From contig UQBG01000001.1 of the NCBI GenBank assembly GCA_900539185.1, positions 1 to 64,000 of the forward strand: a DNA stretch of 64,000 bases, read 5' to 3'. Numbering within the stretch: the first letter of the stretch is position 1; each line of letters begins with the position of its first letter. The notes below the pieces were generated by a model, which worked only from the letters and a program-made list of their open reading frames with translations, was not told the origin of the DNA and ran no database searches. Shown in pieces: positions 1-7,899 of the stretch. Position numbers and translations under genes: made by a program. Source of the DNA: an uncultured Clostridium sp. Lineage in GTDB: Bacteria > Bacillota > Clostridia > Lachnospirales > Lachnospiraceae.

Positions 1-1
1 A

Positions 2-24
2 TTGTAACGTCTTTTGCGTTACAA
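2..24. repeat. 8-bp perfect inverted repeat at window edge
   Basis: TTGTAACG (2-9) and CGTTACAA (17-24) are perfect inverted copies separated by 7 bases. The repeat sits just beyond the stop codon of the recombinase relic. It could be a terminator stem or part of an element end; no U-tract is visible because the window begins here. Confidence 0.45.
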
Positions 25-30
25 GTCAAT

Positions 31-499
31 CTATGAAATATATTTTCGATGCGATAGCTTCACATTGTTTTGATTAACCATTGCATATCTGAGCGTTGTA
101 TCTATTTGCTCATGTCCCAGAATTTTCTGTACCTGTTCAATCGGCATACCTTTCTCAATTGCTCTGGTGGCCATAGTCCTTCTGAACTTATGTGGGTGTA
201 CCTTTTCTACACCTAACTTCTTCCCCATTTCTCGTAATCGTAACTCCACACCGCTTTCAGTAAGTCTACTGTGTGGTTTGTTTAACGACACAAATAACGC
301 TATATTATTATCTGTCCTTGATTCAATATAATTCAACAAATGAATTTTGGTCTTAGCACCAAAAGAATTTCTATTTTTTATCTGCATAATTTTTTACTTT
401 TACTTTCCGTTCCTGCTCATTCACATCTATCAAAGTACATACATTCTGACCATACATATACCAGATTCTGAGTGACCATATCTTTTCGGGAACTTTGAC
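31..499 (-). pseudogene. Tyrosine recombinase (phage-integrase family) relic, frameshifted
   Basis: The 118-codon readable part (387 to 31) holds the C-terminal half of a tyrosine-recombinase catalytic domain: HKFRR (the His-x-x-Arg box), LGHEQIDTT, and the nucleophile Tyr in TLRYAMV. Upstream, recombinase-like sequence continues in a different frame (about 499 to 371, with GQNVCTLIDVNEQERKV), so a frameshift lies near 371-390. The N-terminal core-binding domain and the first catalytic Arg box are absent. The upstream frame runs directly from the stop codon of the neighbouring PPC-domain gene, as if the gene was cut there. It is most simply a dead integrase of a lost mobile element; it could alternatively belong to a larger element lying left of the window. 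Confidence 0.75.
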
Positions 500-502
500 A
501 CT

Positions 503-925
503 TTAATCAAAATTAAATATATTCAATCCGATTTCTTCATCATAGCTTCGGTCAACACTTCCATCTATGATATCAATTACCATCTCGCAGGTAGCACTTA
601 CCATAGCTTTATTCAGATGTCCCCCGAATACTTCTCCTTTGTCATTTCCGGCACTCATATGAATGTGTGTATAAAACTCACCGTTCATCGTATTTATCGT
701 TCCGGTTAAGGAAACGATTTCATAGCTTCCCTTGAATTCATTTGCATAGTACTTCTTTTCATCCACATTATATACACCTACCGTGAAATCATTGGTCGCT
801 CCCAAAGCACTGATTCCGGCCAGCTTTATATTCTCCTTTAATGCAATTTCCTTCACCTTTTCAAGAATCTCTTCCCCTCGATCAATTCTTGCTATGATCT
901 TATTGCCAAACCTTCTATAATCCAT
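503..925 (-). CDS. PPC-domain (DUF296) DNA-binding-like protein
   Basis: A 140-residue single-domain protein of the PPC/DUF296 family, known from plant AT-hook proteins and stand-alone bacterial forms that trimerise. The family's core is visible: KLAGISALGATNDFTVGVYN near the N-terminus, then YEIVSLTGTI, HIHMSAG and GEVFGGHL, the last two resembling the family's conserved His-rich metal/ligand motifs. There is no AT-hook. The second ATG (925) is preferred because AGGAGG lies 8 bases before it; the first ATG at 931 is only 2 bases from it. It is monocistronic and divergent from the B12-related pair. DNA binding is not demonstrated for most bacterial members, so the biological role is unknown. 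Confidence 0.8.
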   Translation of the reverse strand: MDYRRFGNKIIARIDRGEEILEKVKEIALKENIKLAGISALGATNDFTVGVYNVDEKKYYANEFKGSYEIVSLTGTINTMNGEFYTHIHMSAGNDKGEVFGGHLNKAMVSATCEMVIDIIDGSVDRSYDEEIGLNIFNFD

Positions 926-1064
926 GTTCATCTCCTCCTTAAATCAAAGACAGTTCAAAAGTAAACCCTATATTCAGTTTACCATATTCCTTATATTCTG
1001 TGTTATACAGTTTTTGAAATTATTTATTGATTTACCCCCGGAAACATGAGATGATAACCCTATT

Positions 1065-1352
1065 ATGAGTGAACATTACAAATTTTTTCAAAACAAAAAA
1101 TGTGAATATTTTCCATGCCATAAGGGAATCCCGGAAGAAGACTTTAACTGTCTGTTTTGCTACTGTCCTCTTTATACGCTCGGAAAATCCTGTGGCGGAA
1201 ACTGTGAATTTTTAGAAAACGGAATCAAATCCTGTATGAACTGCGGATTTCCGCATCAACGCAACAACTATGATAAAATCACAAGTCGTTTTCAGGAAAT
1301 TGCAGCTGTTATGGCCGCTTCAGAAAAGGAGGATCCCTCTCATGAAATGTAA
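1065..1352 (+). CDS. Cysteine-rich small-domain protein (cobalamin-associated type)
   Basis: A 95-residue protein whose first 65 residues carry many paired cysteines (KKCEYFPCHKG, NCLFCYCPLY, SCGGNCEF, SCMNCGFPH), matching the 'cysteine-rich small domain' family (Pfam PF04071 type) often found beside or fused to cobalamin-synthesis proteins. It probably binds a metal or Fe-S cluster. Its stop codon overlaps the start of the next gene by 11 bases, so the two are translationally coupled, and that next gene resembles the B12-dependent methionine synthase activation domain. This supports a corrinoid-related role. No strong Shine-Dalgarno is visible before the ATG. Confidence 0.75.
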   Translation: MSEHYKFFQNKKCEYFPCHKGIPEEDFNCLFCYCPLYTLGKSCGGNCEFLENGIKSCMNCGFPHQRNNYDKITSRFQEIAAVMAASEKEDPSHEM

Positions 1353-1980
1353 ACTTTTTCCGAAGCTGTCCGCAGATGATTGGACAGACTTTTGCAGTCG
1401 CTTTCACTTTCCGACAGCTGATCTTCCATACATACAGGCAATTTACACGGCACTCCTTCCACTGGTGGAGTCCTATGCATATTACTCTCTGAATCAGGAT
1501 TTGAATGCGGTTTCTCTCCCCCACTATGCCTATGGATTCGTAACGCTTGGAGATGGAATCGATGAGCTATCGGAATTATACCTGAATCATGAGAAGATTC
1601 AGGAAGCCTATATCGTGGATTGTATCAGTCTCATGCTCTTGACAAAGGCATATGAAGCATTTGCACAGGAAGTGGAAACACAAAGCGGTTTACACCTTGT
1701 GGAACTGTCCTTTCTGGGTGATACCTATGCCCTCGAACTGCTTCCGCAGATCTATAAAACTCTTGCACCGGATACCATTCGGCTTACGGATGGTCAAATG
1801 CTTCGACCGCTTAAAACCACAACTTTGATCCTCCATCTGGATACAAAAAAACACGCAACGATCAAACAAACCTGTAACACCTGTGCCACCTGTAAAAACA
1901 TTTCCTGCCCTCACAGAAAGGTTGCTGCTACAACTCTGCCGCCTACCTATGGTGCTATGCAGATATTCAATTTAAAATGA
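1342..1980 (+). CDS. Vitamin B12-dependent methionine synthase activation-domain-like protein
   Basis: A 212-residue protein. The start at 1342 is chosen because AAAGGAGG ends 9 bases before it; an upstream start at 1270 would bury it in the previous gene. The body resembles stand-alone MetH activation-domain proteins of anaerobes: TLGDGIDELSELY, then AYIVDCISLMLLTKAYEAF, the SFLGDTYALELLPQIYKTL stretch, RLTDGQMLRPLKTTTLILHL (the place of the 'P-x-K-S' motif that contacts SAM/B12), and a terminal Cys cluster CNTCATCKNISCPHRK. In MetH this domain binds SAM to remethylate oxidised cob(II)alamin. As a separate protein it may reactivate a split methionine synthase or another corrinoid protein. 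Family assignment is by motif order only. Confidence 0.7.
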   Translation: MKCKLFPKLSADDWTDFCSRFHFPTADLPYIQAIYTALLPLVESYAYYSLNQDLNAVSLPHYAYGFVTLGDGIDELSELYLNHEKIQEAYIVDCISLMLLTKAYEAFAQEVETQSGLHLVELSFLGDTYALELLPQIYKTLAPDTIRLTDGQMLRPLKTTTLILHLDTKKHATIKQTCNTCATCKNISCPHRKVAATTLPPTYGAMQIFNLK

Positions 1981-2010
1981 TAGCCTTATCCGTACACCGG
2001 GATAAGGCTA
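1981..2010. terminator. Hairpin between convergent genes
   Basis: TAGCCTTATCC (1981-1991) and GGATAAGGCTA (2000-2010) form a perfect 11-bp stem with an 8-base loop, placed exactly between the converging ends of the B12-related gene and the membrane-protein gene. U-tracts are weak on both sides, so it is a plausible bidirectional terminator rather than a textbook one. Confidence 0.6.
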
Positions 2011-2021
2011 CCTTCCAATGG

Positions 2022-2666
2022 CTATATACCTGCAATAATAAGTAAGACTGAAAATAACAAAAATCCTACACCAAGCACTCCGACGATTTTGCCGCCGCAT
2101 TTCTTCACTGTCAGTAAAATAATGGCTGCAACAATCGGATTCAAAAGCAGACACCACTTCGGAACTGCAAGTGCTCCTGTCACGATTGCGATTGCTATGA
2201 TAATCGTTCCGCCAAGCCAGAGCGTCAGAAAGCCGAGTGCCATTGGTCCATACATCAGCGGATCCATTGACTTCATAACCTCAAGACTCTCGTCATCGGA
2301 CATTTTCTTGCAAAGCTTCTGGTACAAAAGCGGCTTTATACAATAAATAATATGGCATACAAGACCGACATAACATCCGATAAATGTATTGATTCTTAAT
2401 GCCAGTGCCAACGCTTCATTTTCGTTTGCAATCAGGTCTGCCAGAAGCCATAAGACAACGTAGCCGCCCGGCTGTCCCAGAAATGAAAGCCAGAATGATA
2501 CATTAAACCGTTTTGCTGTCACATCCGCCCACCATGGATTCACCCCGTTTACAGCCGCTTTTTCATTCGGATCCGGCTTTCCCGGCTTCACCAGCGGCAC
2601 ATCCGCCATCGCTGCTAAAATACTGCTTATGATTCCAACAATTCCAAAAACTACATAGATATTCAA
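2022..2666 (-). CDS. Six-span integral membrane protein, unknown function
   Basis: A 214-residue protein with about six hydrophobic segments (around residues 3-22, 58-80, 92-110, 138-163, 170-188 and 194-213). A polar insertion after span 1 (KPGKPDPNEKAAVNGVNPWW) and a charged loop (KKMSDDESLEVMKSMDP) separate them. I do not recognise the family. It is a stand-alone gene lying where spo0A would be expected downstream of spoIVB in most spore formers, which suggests the chromosome was rearranged between here and 2750. An AGGAGGATAAT sequence precedes the ATG. Confidence 0.65.
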   Translation of the reverse strand: MNIYVVFGIVGIISSILAAMADVPLVKPGKPDPNEKAAVNGVNPWWADVTAKRFNVSFWLSFLGQPGGYVVLWLLADLIANENEALALALRINTFIGCYVGLVCHIIYCIKPLLYQKLCKKMSDDESLEVMKSMDPLMYGPMALGFLTLWLGGTIIIAIAIVTGALAVPKWCLLLNPIVAAIILLTVKKCGGKIVGVLGVGFLLFSVLLIIAGI

Positions 2667-2750
2667 CGTATTATCCTCCTAACCCCATTCATTTATAACG
2701 CCATCAGTATAAAAGAATGGATATCCGTTGTCAAGGAGAGCACTCCCGTA

Positions 2751-3968
2751 CTACAGCATATTCTCAATGAATATCCCATATCCTTTGGTCGGATCATTCA
2801 CAAATACATGTGTGACTGCACCTACCAGTTTCCCGTTCTGTAGAATCGGACTTCCGCTCATTCCCTGTATGATGCCTCCCGTCAGATTCATCAGCTCCGG
2901 ATCTGTCACCTGCAGTTCCATCCCCTTTGTCGTATGGGATTCACCGATATGAATCTCTGTGATCCGGATCTCATAGTCCTTCATCTCACCGGATATATCC
3001 GATCGCAGATAGGCAGTCCCGGTCGTCACCTCCTGCTTCAGAGCGATCGGAACCTTTGTTCTGGCGACATCGATCGGGAGCTTCTCGAGCTGATCAAGGC
3101 TGCCGGTGATTCCACACTCCGAGTTTGTCTGAATCTCCCCCAGATATCCCTCCTCCGTATAATCAACGATTCCGGTTACAGATCCGGGCGTTCCGCTGGT
3201 TCCCTTTATCACGCCCAACACGGATGCCTTTCTCAGATCTCCGCTGTCTAAGTCAACCAGTTTTCCTGTATCCATATCATTGACACCATGTCCCAAAGCT
3301 GCAAAGGTATCCTCTGTTGCATATGTGAGTGTACCGATTCCCTGCATATCATCCCGTACCCAGATTCCTGCCTTGTAGCCTCCATCCCCCGTACTGATCG
3401 GAATAATCTGCACCTGAATCACATTCTCATTTCTCTGCACGGTCAGGATCATAGGCTCTCCCTGGGACTTCTGGATTGCCTCTATCAATTGTTCTTTTTC
3501 CTCTATGATAACTCCGTCAACCATCTGGATGTAATCACCGGACTGAAGAATCGTATCTGCCGGGCGGCGGACATTTCCTTCTGCATCTGTAACCTCCCCG
3601 GTATCAATCACCATAACCCCCTGTGTTTCCAGATAGATTCCGACCGGACAGCCACAGGGAATCACATACGTTTCCTCAACCGCCTGCACCTGTACTGTTT
3701 TTAACGGAATCACTCCGAATAATCGTACCTTCATCTCATAGGATCCGGTATTCCATGCAGTCATGGTAAACGGCTGCTGCAGATTCCAGCTTCGGTCTGC
3801 TTCCTCTACCTGTGCACTGGCCGGAATCGCAAAATCAAAATCTGCCCGGTCACCCGCGATCACCTGGATCTGATTCGGAATACAGCTTCGGTAGTACTCA
3901 AACCAGCCGGCTCCGGACAGCGGTATCAGTCCCATGAGCAGTATATAGAACCATCGTCTTCCTTTCAT
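2751..3968 (-). CDS. spoIVB: SpoIVB peptidase (S55 family)
   Basis: SpoIVB is a secreted serine protease made in the forespore that triggers cleavage of pro-sigma-K by SpoIVFB. This 405-residue copy has one N-terminal membrane anchor (about 5-21), a PDZ domain (about 115-190, with LQSGDYIQMVDGVII) and the S55 catalytic domain with the His in ALGHGVNDMDTG, an Asp in QVTDPELMN and the Ser in IQGMSGSPILQNG near the C-terminus. It is the last gene of the argR-recN-spoIVB block. The terminator after recN separates it, so it probably has its own forespore promoter. The spo0A gene that normally follows is missing. Confidence 0.95.
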   Translation of the reverse strand: MKGRRWFYILLMGLIPLSGAGWFEYYRSCIPNQIQVIAGDRADFDFAIPASAQVEEADRSWNLQQPFTMTAWNTGSYEMKVRLFGVIPLKTVQVQAVEETYVIPCGCPVGIYLETQGVMVIDTGEVTDAEGNVRRPADTILQSGDYIQMVDGVIIEEKEQLIEAIQKSQGEPMILTVQRNENVIQVQIIPISTGDGGYKAGIWVRDDMQGIGTLTYATEDTFAALGHGVNDMDTGKLVDLDSGDLRKASVLGVIKGTSGTPGSVTGIVDYTEEGYLGEIQTNSECGITGSLDQLEKLPIDVARTKVPIALKQEVTTGTAYLRSDISGEMKDYEIRITEIHIGESHTTKGMELQVTDPELMNLTGGIIQGMSGSPILQNGKLVGAVTHVFVNDPTKGYGIFIENML

Positions 3969-3999
3969 TGACTGTCACACTCCTTCTTTAAAATTGAAA

Positions 4000-4032
4000 A
4001 GACACCAAGAACATTTTCTGTTCTTAGTGTCT
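4000..4032 (-). terminator. Rho-independent terminator after recN
   Basis: On the minus strand AGACACTAAGAACA pairs with TGTTCTTGGTGTCT (one G-T wobble) across a 5-base loop and is followed by TTTTC. It lies between the recN stop (4053) and the spoIVB start (3968), ending the housekeeping transcript before the sporulation gene. Confidence 0.8.
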
Positions 4033-4052
4033 GCATTTCTGTTTGAAACCTC

Positions 4053-5738
4053 TTAGTATAATTTTGTACGTTTTGCCATTTCCTTCATCTCGGCTGCACT
4101 GGTTTTTACGGTATCCGTGATTTCTACACCGCCTAACATTCTGGCTATTTCCGTGATGGATGCTTCTTCGGACAGCTTCCAGATACTGGTAATTGTCTTA
4201 TTTTCTTCCACCTTTTTTTCGATTTTATAATGTGCATCCGCCATAGCCGCGATCTGAGGCAAATGACTGATACAGATCACCTGATGCTCCCTTCCCAGTA
4301 CCGATAGCTGTTCGGATACCTTCTGTGCCGTTCTTCCGCTGATACCCACATCGATCTCATCAAATATCAACGTATCGATCGCATCCTCCTGAGCAAGGCA
4401 TGACTTGATCGCCAGCATGATTCTGGACAGTTCTCCACCGGAAGCAACCTCCCACAGTGGTTTCATGGATTCACCTACATTCGTAGACAGAACAAACCAT
4501 GCATCGTCGATTCCGTCCCGCGTTGGATGCTCCAGCTCCTGAAACTCCATCCGGAACTGCACATCCAAAAAGTTTAGTTCCATCATGGCAGTCTGGATCT
4601 GTGCTGTTAACTGCTTCGCCGCTGTTTTCCGAAGTGCACTCAACTGTCTCGCCGCCTGCTGATACTGTTCCTCCGCCTGCTGATATTTCTGCATCAGCTG
4701 TTGTTTTCTTCCTTCGTAATCTTCATACTCTGCATATTCCTGCTGCTTCTGATCCAGATATTCCAATACCTGTGGTATCGTCTTTCCGTATTTTGACTCC
4801 AGCGTATGAATCTGATCCAGCCGGGTCTGTGTCTTAACATAGTCCTGTTCCTCAAAGGTCAGGCTGCTCATGTAGTCCGACAGTTCCCGATTAAAATCAT
4901 TTACCAGGCTATCGATCGTACCCAACTGCTCCTGCAAGTCCTTAAGCCCTTCATCATACTCCGATACCCGTCCCAATGTATCCAACGCCTGTCCCAGTTG
5001 ATTGCCTGCACTGGCAGTCGCATCATATCCGGTATAGGCATGTACCTGTGACACCGCCTCCATGATCTTACGACTGTTTTCCATACGCCGATATCTGCGT
5101 TCCAGTTCTTCTTCCTCTTCCGGCTGCAGATTTGCCTCCTGTATCTCATGGATCTCATAAGCAATAAAGTCCATCTGACGCTTCCGTGTCTCCTCATCCA
5201 TCTCCATAGCAGAAAGCTGTGCCTTACACTGACTATAAGCATCATACTGTTGCTGTACCAGTTCCTTCCCCTCTGCTATCCGATCGTGTGCAAATCGGTC
5301 CAGAATCGCCAGATGATTAGCCTTCTTCAGCAGTGACTGATGTTCATGCTGTGAATGAATATCGATCAGAAGTCCCGCCACCTCGCGCAGACGGCTAACC
5401 GTCACGGTCTCATCATTGATACGGTTTATCGTTCGGTTCGGGTAGATTCGTCGACTGATAATCAGTACCCGTTCTTCCGATAACGGCAGCTCCAGTTTCT
5501 GTAAGGCTGCCAGTGTTTCATCCTTATCGATTTCAAATAAAAGCTCTACCAGACCATACTCTGCTCCATCCCGGAGCATTTCCTTTCCGGTTCGTCCACC
5601 CAGTGCCGTCGTTATAGAACCCAGTATAATGGACTTTCCCGCACCGGTTTCACCCGTCATAATATTCAGCCCTTCTTCAAAGCTTACTTCCAGTTCATCG
5701 ATCAGAGCCATATTCTTAATATGGACATTTCGTAACAT
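4053..5738 (-). CDS. recN: DNA repair protein RecN
   Basis: RecN is an SMC-like ATPase that gathers DNA ends in double-strand-break repair. The 561 residues show Walker A (MTGETGAGKSIIL, about 27-39) near the N-terminus, a long coiled-coil middle, then the ABC signature ASGGELSRIMLAIKS and Walker B TLIFDEIDVGISG, followed by HLPQIAA. Length matches the family. It is downstream of argR with a 24-base gap, as in Bacillus and Clostridia, and is ended by the hairpin at 4000-4032. No SOS box was noted directly before it, so it is probably expressed with the upstream genes. Confidence 0.97.
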   Translation of the reverse strand: MLRNVHIKNMALIDELEVSFEEGLNIMTGETGAGKSIILGSITTALGGRTGKEMLRDGAEYGLVELLFEIDKDETLAALQKLELPLSEERVLIISRRIYPNRTINRINDETVTVSRLREVAGLLIDIHSQHEHQSLLKKANHLAILDRFAHDRIAEGKELVQQQYDAYSQCKAQLSAMEMDEETRKRQMDFIAYEIHEIQEANLQPEEEEELERRYRRMENSRKIMEAVSQVHAYTGYDATASAGNQLGQALDTLGRVSEYDEGLKDLQEQLGTIDSLVNDFNRELSDYMSSLTFEEQDYVKTQTRLDQIHTLESKYGKTIPQVLEYLDQKQQEYAEYEDYEGRKQQLMQKYQQAEEQYQQAARQLSALRKTAAKQLTAQIQTAMMELNFLDVQFRMEFQELEHPTRDGIDDAWFVLSTNVGESMKPLWEVASGGELSRIMLAIKSCLAQEDAIDTLIFDEIDVGISGRTAQKVSEQLSVLGREHQVICISHLPQIAAMADAHYKIEKKVEENKTITSIWKLSEEASITEIARMLGGVEITDTVKTSAAEMKEMAKRTKLY

Positions 5739-5762
5739 ATCATTCCTCCGTATCCGTAATTC

Positions 5763-6221
5763 CTAGAATTCACTGTATGCGGCTTTTTCGATATTAGCAA
5801 TGACCTTTTCCGACATTTCCTTTGATCTTGCCACAGCGATGATCGTATCATCTCCCGCTATGCACCCCATAAGACCACTGATGTCCAGATTATCCAGTGC
5901 CGCAGCGACCGCCATCGCTACACCGGATACTGTCTTTATCACAATCAGATTCTCTGATGTTTCCATCGTCAGGATTCCTGCCGCCAGCACCTGTCGATAC
6001 TTCTTCCAGATGTCTGTATCCTGTGGTGGCTGCTGTGCATACTTCGGCTTACCGGACGGCGTTGTGATCTTTGTCAGCTTCAGCTCCCGGATATCTCTGG
6101 ATATGGTTGCCTGAGTATTTGGATAACCGGCCTGTGCAAGCAGCTCTGACAGTTCCTCCTGTGTCATAACATCATACTCTTCGATTAATTCAATTATCTT
6201 TGACTGTCTGGCCGATTTCAC
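5763..6221 (-). CDS. argR: Arginine repressor ArgR/AhrC
   Basis: Arginine-responsive transcription factor that represses arginine synthesis and activates catabolism as a hexamer. The 152 residues consist of an N-terminal winged helix (to about 70; SKIIELIEEYDVMTQEELSE, then TQATISRDIRELKL) and the C-terminal oligomerisation/arginine-binding part with GLMGCIAGDDTIIAVARS. Translation starts at a GTG whose GTGA overlaps the nadK stop by 4 bases, so the two are translationally coupled. The position between nadK and recN is the usual one in Firmicutes. Confidence 0.95.
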   Translation of the reverse strand: MKSARQSKIIELIEEYDVMTQEELSELLAQAGYPNTQATISRDIRELKLTKITTPSGKPKYAQQPPQDTDIWKKYRQVLAAGILTMETSENLIVIKTVSGVAMAVAAALDNLDISGLMGCIAGDDTIIAVARSKEMSEKVIANIEKAAYSEF

Positions 6222-7054
6222 TGATTCATCGCCCCCATTTTACTTCTTAATATATCATAAAAGCTGGTTGTATCGATCTTGACCAGACGTGTACGTTCCT
6301 CTGAACGACACACACGAATCCGATCGCCCGGCTGCAGTTTTTCATAACCACTGCCATCATAGGTCACCATCGCTTCCTCCGGCTGGCTCTTCCGCTTCGG
6401 CACGATCTCAACCTCAATCACATCCTCGGCAGAGAATACAACACTCTTGCTCATCAGGGAATGCGGAGATACCGGTGTCACCAGTATCAGACTGGTGTCC
6501 GGGCTAACAATCGGCCCGCCTGCCGACAGATTATATGCCGTAGATCCCGTCGGTGTCGCCAGGATCACACCATCCGCCTCATAGACATCCAGCAGTTCGC
6601 CGTTTACATAGATTTTTAAGCATATGATCCGGGAATATCCGGAACGTGCAACTACGATATCGTTTAAAGCTGTACTGGAACCGATCTCCTGTCCATCATG
6701 GTAGATCGTACCGGTCAGCTTCATACGTTCCTCGATCCGGTAATGATCATGCAGCAAACACTCCAGGGCATCCTCCATGTTGCCCGGATCCACATCCGCC
6801 ATAAATCCCATGGTACCGAGATTAATTCCGATCATCGGGATGTTCTGGGTTGCCAGAAACCGGGATGCACGCAGCATCGTTCCGTCTCCGCCTAAAACGA
6901 TTGCACAATCCGCCTGACTATCCGGCTTTATGTTCTCTGCATCCACACAGATCTGCGCATGTCCTTCATGCAGTTCGATATAGTCGCGCACCTGACCCGC
7001 CAGTATCAGATTTTCATCCTTCATGGAGTTTGCTACGATTAAAAACTCTTTCAT
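6218..7054 (-). CDS. nadK: NAD kinase
   Basis: Phosphorylates NAD to NADP using ATP. The 278 residues carry the family landmarks in order: LGGDGTMLRASR (GGDG catalytic/nucleotide motif, about 54-65), GINLGTMGFMADVD, NDIVVARSG and ATPTGSTAYNLSAGGPI. Its start follows GGAAAGGATTTC. The gene sits between tlyA and argR and overlaps argR by 4 bases, a placement common in Clostridia (Bacillus lacks it here). Confidence 0.96.
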   Translation of the reverse strand: MKEFLIVANSMKDENLILAGQVRDYIELHEGHAQICVDAENIKPDSQADCAIVLGGDGTMLRASRFLATQNIPMIGINLGTMGFMADVDPGNMEDALECLLHDHYRIEERMKLTGTIYHDGQEIGSSTALNDIVVARSGYSRIICLKIYVNGELLDVYEADGVILATPTGSTAYNLSAGGPIVSPDTSLILVTPVSPHSLMSKSVVFSAEDVIEVEIVPKRKSQPEEAMVTYDGSGYEKLQPGDRIRVCRSEERTRLVKIDTTSFYDILRSKMGAMNQ

Positions 7055-7079
7055 ACTGAAATCCTTTCCTATGAACGTC

Positions 7080-7895
7080 TTATCCCAGCTCCTGATGGGA
7101 ACGATCGACTACAGTGGCTGCATCCGGTGACTCAGAGGCTTCTGCCGCCTTTTCTACCGATTCCGCCTTTCTCATATGCAGGAGATACTCGATATTTCCC
7201 TCCGGTCCCTTGATCGGGGAATAATCCAGATGTAACAGTGCAAACCCAATCGAAGCCGCATAGGACATTACCATCTCGATCACTTCCTGATGAACCTGTC
7301 GATCCCGGACAACACCTTTTTTTCCTACCTTTTCTCTACCCGCTTCAAACTGTGGTTTGATCAGGCAGACAACCTCTCCGCCCGGCTGCAGCAGTTCCCG
7401 CACCGGTCCTAACACCTTTGTCAGAGATATAAAGGACACATCGATCGATACAAAGGACGGTTGTTCCTCTATATCGTCTGTTGTGACATAGCGGATGTTC
7501 GTCTTTTCCATGCAGACAACTCTTTCATCGTTTCGCAGCTTCCAGTCCAACTGTCCATGTCCGACATCGACCGAGTATACCTTAACTGCACCGTTCTGTA
7601 GCATACAGTCCGTAAATCCTCCTGTTGAGGCTCCGACATCCATGCACACCTTTCCTGCCAGTTGAATTCCAAACTGCTTCATTGCCTTCTCCAGCTTCAG
7701 TCCACCACGACTGACATACGGAAGTGTATGTCCCTTTACCTCCAGCTTCACCTTCTCACTGTCAAAGGTAGAACCTGCCTTATCCTCTCGCTGCCCGTCC
7801 ACAAATACGATTCCGGACATTATGATTGCTTTTGCTTTCTCTCTGGATGGTGCATATCCCTGTTCCACCAGCATAACATCTAATCTCTGTTTCAT
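7080..7895 (-). CDS. tlyA: TlyA-family 2'-O-methyltransferase (haemolysin A-like)
   Basis: TlyA methylates ribose of cytidines in 16S (and in some species 23S) rRNA. The 271-residue protein has an N-terminal S4 RNA-binding domain (about 1-62; RLDVMLVEQGYAPSREKAKA) and a Rossmann-type FtsJ-like methyltransferase with the SAM motif CMDVGASTGGFTDCML (about 80-95), VYSVDVGHGQLDWKL and FVSIDVSFISLTKVL. A short Ala/Glu-rich tail follows. It begins 4 bases after the dxs stop, in the dxs-tlyA-nadK-argR order typical of Firmicutes. The old 'haemolysin' label reflects indirect effects. Confidence 0.93.
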   Translation of the reverse strand: MKQRLDVMLVEQGYAPSREKAKAIIMSGIVFVDGQREDKAGSTFDSEKVKLEVKGHTLPYVSRGGLKLEKAMKQFGIQLAGKVCMDVGASTGGFTDCMLQNGAVKVYSVDVGHGQLDWKLRNDERVVCMEKTNIRYVTTDDIEEQPSFVSIDVSFISLTKVLGPVRELLQPGGEVVCLIKPQFEAGREKVGKKGVVRDRQVHQEVIEMVMSYAASIGFALLHLDYSPIKGPEGNIEYLLHMRKAESVEKAAEASESPDAATVVDRSHQELG

Positions 7896-7899
7896 TTGC

